Of a DNA stretch of 64,000 nucleotides, positions 57,375-64,000 are shown one piece after another. Position 1 is the stretch's first letter. Every line of letters begins with the position of its first letter. Source of the stretch: Coniella vitis (taxonomy: Eukaryota; Ascomycota; Sordariomycetes; Diaporthales; Schizoparmaceae); contig WUJK01000008.1 in NCBI GenBank assembly GCA_011317545.1, positions 1,922,001-1,986,000 on the forward strand. Reading direction: 5' to 3'. The position numbers and the translations under genes are program-made. The notes under the pieces are model-generated. The model was not told the origin of the DNA. It saw only the letters and a program-made list of their open reading frames with translations, and did no database searches.

Positions 57375-60300
57375 ATGTTCGAGGACGGCCACAATGGCAC
57401 CCGCCGCCACGGCCGTGGTCATGTGCCAGGCGCGGTCGAGCCGGGGTTCGGCAAACCTGCCACTGCGAGGAGCAGCAGCAGCACCAGCACCAGCACCAGC
57501 AGTAGCAGCAGTAGTGTTACCACCAAAGCTGCTAACAACGACGACACCACCACCACCACCACCAACACCCCGCCTGAGGCTGGGACCGGGCCCAACACCG
57601 GAAACCTGGAGCCGTTGGCTTGCGTGACGTGCCGGAGCCGAAAGCTACGCTGTGACCGGACCAAGCCTGCCTGTGCGCGGTGCGCCAAGCTCAAGGCTCC
57701 GTGTGTCTATCCCGAGTCGCGCCGCAAGCCTGCCTTCAAGAGACGCAATGTGAGAGAGCTGGAGGAGAGGCTGGGTGTGTATTCTCCCTTGCTCTTGTTT
57801 TGTTGTCGTTGTTGCTCCTGTTGTGACCTAACCTGCCTATCCCTCTTGTCTCATACTCACCCGGGTGCTAACGACCCCGTTCCCTCAACAGCGCAGGTCG
57901 AAGTCTTGCTCAAGGATGCCACTGCTTCTGGGCGGGCGGGCGGTGTGAATGGCGGTGATGCTATTGCTACTGCTACTGCTACTGCTGCCGTCGACACGGC
58001 CGACCCGCTCCAGAGCCACGACATGCCCGTCGATGTGTCCAACTGGCATTTCGCAGAGTCTGGCCCCGGGGCTGTCATTGACCTGAGCGAGGATTCGCGT
58101 CCTTCCACGGGTGGCAACAACAACATCACCATCAACAACAACAGCGCTGCTACCCCCAATGGGACTCGGATACCCGCCCAGATGCCCTTTACCCAGCCAT
58201 TCTCAACTCAGCAGGATCAGCCCATGGCCTGGGGCTCGGCATGTAACAAGCAAAACAGCGGCGCCTCCCAGTCCCAGCAGCAGACCGGCACCGGCACGGC
58301 GGGCTTCGAGTTGCTCGGTCTGGGCATGTTTGAGGCCCTGCCGCCTTCACAAATGATTGAGGAGCTGTAAGCCTGTTGCCATTCGTCCTTCAACCCTACT
58401 TGCGATGGAGAGAGAGAGCAACAGACAAAGAGAGGGGGGCGAGAAAATACATAATACCACAATCCCCAGATACACTTCACTAACCATCTTGTTACGGGCA
58501 CACATAACAGACACGAAACATTCTTTACCATCCAACACCCCCTAATTCCAATCATCCACCCGGGCCGGTACATGACATCCTTCTACTCGGCGCCGCACCT
58601 TCGCCCGCCCATGGCGCTGCAATATGCCATCTGGACCATGGCAACGAACGGGCATCCAAAGTACCAAGCCTACCACGGCGCCTTTCACAGTCGGGCTCGG
58701 CACTATTTGCACGAAGACGAGATGCGGGTGAGTCTGTCTGTCTTTAGTTGCCAGCCAACATCATCCTTGCCCTCGACTGCCCCTCCCCACAATCTCCACT
58801 TGTTTCTGTTCCTTATTTACTCATTCATTCGAATTCTTTGCTATAAAAACAGGGCGATGGCGAGCACTTTCTCACCGTGGCACATGCCCAAGCCTGGGCC
58901 ATCATGGCCACCAACGAGGCGAGGAATATGTGGTTTACGCGCGCTGCCATGTCGGCAGCGCGGTGCATCAAGCTCCTACACATGATGGGCCTGCACCGAC
59001 TTGATGATCCAGACTCGGTGCATGAAATGGCGCCGACGTTGGCACCGCCAAGGGACTGGACTGAACTTGAAGGTGGGTATTTTCTTCTTTTTCTTTTTCT
59101 TCTCCCTTCCCCCAACCTTTTCTCCCCAAAACACCTTTTCCGCTCTCGGTGATATTTCGTTCAATGGCGACGTTTATTTGTTTGTTAGGCTGACACGATG
59201 CCCTGCTTCGACACACAGAACGGAGACGGACCTTTTGGGGCGCGTTCGCAATCGACTCGCACGCCTCCATCAGCACAGGCTGGCCTATACTTATCGACCC
59301 AGACGAGGTATGCCCTTTTTCTTTCATAAGTAGAACACCCCAAAAGCAGAGCAGCAATTTTTTATTTTATTGTGTTCTTTTTGGGGGGGGGGGGCGGGGT
59401 AAAAGACAAATTAAACATAACAATAACACTTCAAATTCCAGGTAACAACCCACCTCCCTTCCACAGAAGAGGCCTTCAACTCGTGCCGCGAGGAACCCAC
59501 CTGCCGCCTCCAAGACGTCTTCACCGGCTCCTCTTACTCGTCCTTTGCCGGCGCGGCCGTCATTTGCCACATTTTCAACTGCATCATGAAGCAAGTTCAC
59601 CGCAATAAGCCCAACGACGGCCCGGACAACTACGAGTACGGCCGATTCTGGAATAATCACCGCGAGCTGGATAATATGCTTTCGAGCATCTTCATGTTCC
59701 TACCGGAGGGGTTGAGGTTGCCGGCGCATTTGAAGGATCCGGTGGCCGTGCATACGAATCTGAATCTACATGCGTCCGTCATTTGCTTGCATAACTGCGC
59801 CTATGAAAAGGCGGTTGAGCATAACTTTCCCGAGCATATCAAGGCGATGCTCAAGACGCGCCTGACGACAGCGGCGGACGAGGTTGTGAATATTGTCAAG
59901 ATGACTTCGCATAGCAACGCTGGCTATGTAAGTTTCCCACCATTCTCCTCTAGCCCTGCTCTACCATCCTCCGAAATTCAATACAACTTGACTAATCCTT
60001 CATCCTCTTTTCTTTTATAGCGGAGTCCCCTTGTTGCCCTCGCGCTTTACGTCGCCAGCTCAGTCTGTATTTTGCAAGCCCAAGACGCCACCGACGCCGC
60101 CGCTGTCACCAGCGGTAATCCTTCCATCGCTCCCTTCTTCCCGCCCAAAATCAAAGCCGACATGGAATTCCTCCTCACGGCCATGGAAGCCATCGGCAAG
60201 CAGCATACCATCACGCTCAACTTTCTCCGGCAGCTCGTCGTCGACCTGGAGCGCACAAACCTTGTTCATCTTGTCAGGATTCCCAACATTATCGCCAAGA

Positions 60301-61514
60301 CGTACTTTGCCAACGGAGAGAGTGGCGAAGTGTGCAATAAGGCTCCGGCCCCATGTGGGAATAATATACCGCTCTTCGCGCGGTCACGTGCCTCCCGCCG
60401 AGCCGATCTGATGTCGCCTTTACCAGGGAGGTTGCCGCTTAATAAACCAATTGGCACTGTTCAGGGGGGGAGCTTTAGCATGAGGCCTTTTGATATGCAG
60501 TACAATGGGTTCCGGGCTAGCACCACCACCAACAACAATAATGACGACAGCAGCAGCAGCAGCAGCAACAAACGCAAGCGTGTCAAGGTATCATCGCCTA
60601 ATGAGCAAGGACAAGCACCAGGCCTGGGACAAGTACCTGCGCACAGCGTCTACGGCCTCTTCACTTCGGGTCAAGTCGAAGAGGAGCCTTCGATGTCGTC
60701 GCCATCCTCTCCCTCTGCTATGGCGGATAATCTTACCAACGTTACAGACACCCCCACCCCCACCACCAGCAACGCCACCACCACCCACAACAATAATGAT
60801 AATAGTAGCACGCCAACACGAGACAACATGCCCTTACCACCATTCTCGTACGGGAACTGCTTCTCGCGGAATATGAACCCTCATGGTATGAGCAACAGCA
60901 GCACCAGTAGTACCCAATTGAGACTACCGCATCGGACGACGGCTGGTGCTGGTGGCGGTGGTGGCGCATCTTCAATGAGTGCTTCTCCGTCGCCTTCGGC
61001 TACAACAATGATGAATAATAATTTGACACCGCCGACAACGATAACAAGTTCGGGAATCAGTCCTGTGGCGATGGGCTCGTTGCATTCGCATCAACAACGT
61101 CAGCTTGACACTAACGTCATGGCTATGCCTCCAATACCACCTGCAAATCGCAGCAGAACCATGCCAGTCCTTTTGGGCAACGCACCCATGAATATGAGGG
61201 ATGCCAGGAACATGGGGGATATGATGGTAGGGGCCGAGTTCAACCTGAACGACATGAACATGTTTCCAGAGCTCGATGGGTGGGATGGTGGGCCAGTTGG
61301 CGGCGGCGGCAGCAGCAGCAGCCACCACGGAACGAACGGGAACCCGCCGTCTGCGTTGTATGCGCAGCAGGTCGCTGAGGCCATGCTCAATGATGATAGC
61401 TGGATGATGCTGAATGCAGGAGAGGGCAGCGGTGTTGGTGGACCGTGGAATGAGGGGGAACAAGGACAAGAGCAAAGCCAAGGACTGAGAGGAAGGAAAC
61501 CTGATCAAGTGTAG
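57375..61514 (+). CDS. Zn2Cys6 binuclear cluster transcription factor with fungal-specific middle homology domain
   Basis: Seven exons: 57375-57774, 57892-58366, 58511-58727, 58853-59072, 59219-59307, 59442-59927 and 60021-61514, giving 1126 aa. The zinc cluster has Cys83, 86, 93, 100, 103 and 110 in C-X2-C-X6-C-X6-C-X2-C-X6-C spacing. A basic linker follows (RRKPAFKRRN), then the coiled-coil start VRELEERLAQVEVLLKDA, which is complete only after splicing exon 1 to 2. The fungal_trans/middle homology region runs from about residue 290 (LHETFFTIQHPLIPIIHPGR) through ERRRTFWGAFAIDSHASIST to about 680. The C-terminal 400 residues are Asn, Ser, Thr, Gly and Met-rich, probably an activation region. 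Nuclear regulator, with targets unknown. The divergent FAD oxidoreductase is a natural candidate. The frame is open upstream to an ATG at 57240. I chose 57375 (AGCCATGTTC). Intron 1 (117 nt) has no stop and keeps frame. Confidence 0.92.
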
Positions 61515-62653
61515 GGCTGGTTGGTGTTGATTAGCTGGTCAGGTGATGTTTTCTTTGCTGTGGCTTTGGGAATATGACTGGGCGAAGGGATTGGGTCTTA
61601 TTTGGCAATCAGGAGCCTATCGCAGCGGAGCGATGAGGGCGATGACATCCGAAGTCATTGGGCAATGATCTGGTGTAAATAATACTCCACTCGCGTGTGC
61701 TCACTGGGGTTTGGGGCCTTTTTTGGGCAGGACGGACAGGAATGAACGATCTGACCACTCCACGGGCATTTACTGGGCAGATTCGATGCGCATGTTGTAG
61801 CAGATCCCTATATACTCGAAATGCTAATAAACAAGACATAAGGCAACGCCTTTGTGGGTTAGAAAGGCAAAGTCGCACTGTCCTTCAATTTGATATTTAC
61901 TAATATTGCCAGCTTTGGAACTATCGTGGGTTGTTGGTGCTGCACTGCCATAAGTGCACAACTGACAGAAGCCAAGCCCACGGACCCCTGCGATTAAGGG
62001 GTGTGGGGGGGGGGGAGGGGCGGAGGCAAAAGGTGGAAACGTGGCAGTGAGTGGGCTGGCTGGCAGTTGGGGGGCCGCTCAAGCGCGGGGTAAGTTGCAA
62101 GTCCGTTTGGGAGATGTGGGCAATCACACAATCCGCATGCTGGCATCGTGCTATCAGGAAGGAAGTGAAGCCCCCCCAAGACCCCTACTATGATACATAG
62201 TACATACATAGTAGTAACGAAACGCTATCAGTTACCGCAGTACTTCAGATAGCTGCTATCTACTATGTAGATCCCGTTCAGGCTTGTCTTTGTCATCCAC
62301 CCGCCCGAGCCACCACCACCACCACCACCACCACCGCGTCCCCCAACCCATCATCCTCTCATCCGCCTTTGTTGAGGGCTAGGACGGCGCTTCCACCTTA
62401 TTCCTTTGCTTTAGCTTCAAACGACAACTTCAAGTCATCCATTGCATCCGTCCAATCGTCCTCCTGCACCGGCGCCCGCCACCGCTCGCCTTTTCTTATC
62501 TGATTTCCATGCTGACCGTCCTCGTCACCGACTGTTGTGCCACTGTCAGTATCAGTGCCAGTGCCAGTATCCAAAGGAGCTCCTTTCCGACCCAACCACC
62601 GACCTTTGAGCGTACATGTAGCAGAGCTTGCCGCCAACACCTCCTCCATCACC
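61515..62653. promoter_or_regulatory. Spacer between the Zn2Cys6 regulator and the septin-like gene
   Basis: 3' side of one + strand gene and promoter of the next. TACATAGTA-motif copies lie at 62194, 62205 and 62261, about 390-460 bp before the ATG. A CCACCA run (about 62311-62335) and pyrimidine-rich leader follow. No gene seen. Confidence 0.6.
62194..62269. repeat. TACATAGTA-motif cluster upstream of the septin-like gene
   Basis: TACATAGTA at 62194-62202 and 62205-62213, only 2 bp apart, then TACTATGTA at 62261-62269. A TACTATGA variant precedes at about 62187. Confidence 0.9.
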
Positions 62654-64000
62654 ATGCGCCCCCTCTTTGGCGACACGCCGCCACCGACGACCCAGCGTGC
62701 CCGCCCGAGCGATAATGCAGGACCCACCGCCTTCTTCATCGGCGACGAGGCCGCTGTTGATGCTGCTCTAGAGCAATCGCTGTCCACCTTCATCACCCCG
62801 CGCGACCCCCGCAAGCAGACGCATCAGACACAGCAGCAGCAACAACAAGCACATTCACACCTAAATCCACTCAGCTCCGTCGAGTCCGCCCCATGCAGCC
62901 CGTCCAAACCTTTCAGCAACAACAACACCACCACCACGACGACCACCGTCACTGCACATGACGTCGAGGCCAGCATTCCCGCCACACCTTCTCTAGCTGG
63001 TGACGGCGACGACGACGACGACGAGCATCCAGACGATGCCTGCTCGTTATCCTCAGATCACGCCACCCCGTTCCAGCCGCATTTTGCTTCGGCTGCCGTG
63101 AGCAGCACCGAAACCTCGCGACCCCTCACCCCGCTGCTGCTGCCGCTGTCTGGGCCCGCCTCAGCCATAAGCGGCGTCTCGTCCCGTAGAAACTCTGTCA
63201 CCGCTTCCGTTTCCGAAGACCTGGGCGCGAGCGTTGAGCTCGAGCCCGAGTCCGAGCCTGCATTCTCATCCTCATCAATGATGGATAGCGGCAGCGTGCC
63301 GCAGCTCGTCATGCCCTCCATCAAGATGCCTTCGCGCCGCCCTTTTACTGACGAAGGCAAGCGCCTAGGAAGGCTCAAGCTGCTCATTGCTGGTGACTCT
63401 GGTAAGCAAGCAATCAAGCTTCAATATAAAGGCGCCTTTTTTTTTGGGGCGGACGTCCTCTGAATGAGTGTGATTATGAATCTGACGATATGCTCGTGCG
63501 TGTGTGCGTGTGATCTGCAGGCATCGGTAAAACAGCCCTGATCAAAGCGATTGTCCAAATTTCCGATGCCATCGTTCACATTGATCCTATTCTGGCCCCG
63601 CCAGGCGTTTTCAACCATCGTTCGAGTCCTCGCTTCAACAGCAAGTCCAAGCATGCCACCAAGAGCAGCAATGCGACAGATCGCATTTCCGAAATCTCGG
63701 CTAGCACTAAGCCATATCCAGAGTGGTGGTCGGATTTGGACGATTCGCGGCTTCTGAAACGTAGAAAGAGCTTGGGCGGCGATACCATTTTGGATAGAAA
63801 TATTTGCTTCATTGACACTCCGGGATATAGTGACGGTTCATCTGTGAGTGGAGTCGGTCGAGTCTGATTTCAGTGTCCTTGTCTTGTCAAGGTATCTATC
63901 TACAAGGGGTCAGTTTGCTGATCTGGCTAGCAACAGAGCATGGAATCCATCTCTCCTGTAATCCGCTATATCGAGTCGCACCTGGAGGCCGTGCATTCCA
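62654..64000 (+). CDS. Septin-like P-loop GTPase with long disordered N terminus, cut by window edge
   Basis: Three exons are seen: 62654-63401, 63521-63843 and 63937 to the edge. Exon 1 encodes about 235 residues of low-complexity sequence (Gln run, Thr run, acidic DGDDDDDE, Ser-rich) before RLGRLKLLIAGDSGIGKT, a perfect G1/P-loop at residues 247-254 that is split by intron 1. The G3-like motif is NICFIDTPGYSDGSS. Canonical septins read DTPGFGD there. Between G1 and G3 lies a basic insert (FNSKSKHATKSS, LLKRRKSLGG). The rest (G4, septin unique element) is beyond the edge. Such non-canonical septin-domain proteins occur across filamentous fungi. Roles in filament assembly or polarity are inference. 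I chose the ATG at 62654 (CACCATGCGC). The frame is open to 62537. Confidence 0.82.

Noticed and set aside
2649..62269. TACATAGTA as a by-product of AT microsatellites
   Set aside because: The copies are not inside AT arrays, their core includes fixed C and G, and their flanks often keep GTAC. Composition alone would not give 40 copies.
1..64000. Secondary-metabolite cluster, CRISPR array, phage or plasmid features
   Set aside because: No synthase, array, integrase or origin was recognised, and the intron-containing genes show a eukaryotic chromosome.

Overview
The window is nuclear DNA of a filamentous ascomycete (Pezizomycotina). Class Sordariomycetes, perhaps order Hypocreales, is an inference from protein resemblance only. 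The evidence is short GT-AG introns (27 placed, 64 to 171 nt, often with a CTAAC-type branch site), and fungal families such as Dml1, Pbn1, Snd2/TMEM208, Cbr1, the DUF3605 family and Zn2Cys6 regulators. No tRNA, rRNA, transposon, CRISPR array or bacterial-style operon was recognised.

The left third (1-20953) is a compact block of nine mostly housekeeping genes. They are a forkhead factor with an FHA domain (cut by the left edge), DML1, a peroxiredoxin-like gene, APC3/CDC27, SND2, a DUF3605 gene, CBR1, PBN1, and a large gene that joins a caspase-like domain, a homeodomain-like segment and a rhodanese-like domain. Neighbours alternate in strand, so most spacers are shared divergent promoters or convergent 3' ends. 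Several products work at the ER membrane (Snd2 targeting, Cbr1 electron transfer, Pbn1 in GPI mannosylation). I read that as chance neighbourhood, not a pathway cluster.

The middle (20954-54983) is about 34 kb in which I can support only one gene, a three-exon TALE (KN-type) homeobox regulator at 44414-45920. The rest is rich in microsatellites and homopolymer runs, and carries 27 exact copies of a 9-bp motif, TACATAGTA/TACTATGTA.

The right end (54984-64000) returns to normal density: an FAD-dependent (DAO-type) oxidoreductase divergent from a seven-exon Zn2Cys6 regulator, then the first part of a septin-like GTPase cut by the right edge.

The most striking results are these. (1) The TACATAGTA family, mostly seen as GTAC-N3-GTAC, has at least 40 exact copies where about 0.5 is expected by chance. 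All lie outside coding exons and some form hairpins or tandem clusters. (2) The 1032-residue caspase-homeodomain-rhodanese protein matches the homeodomain consensus at the fixed spacing but has His in place of the invariant Asn51. (3) A homeobox gene sits isolated in a 34-kb gene desert.
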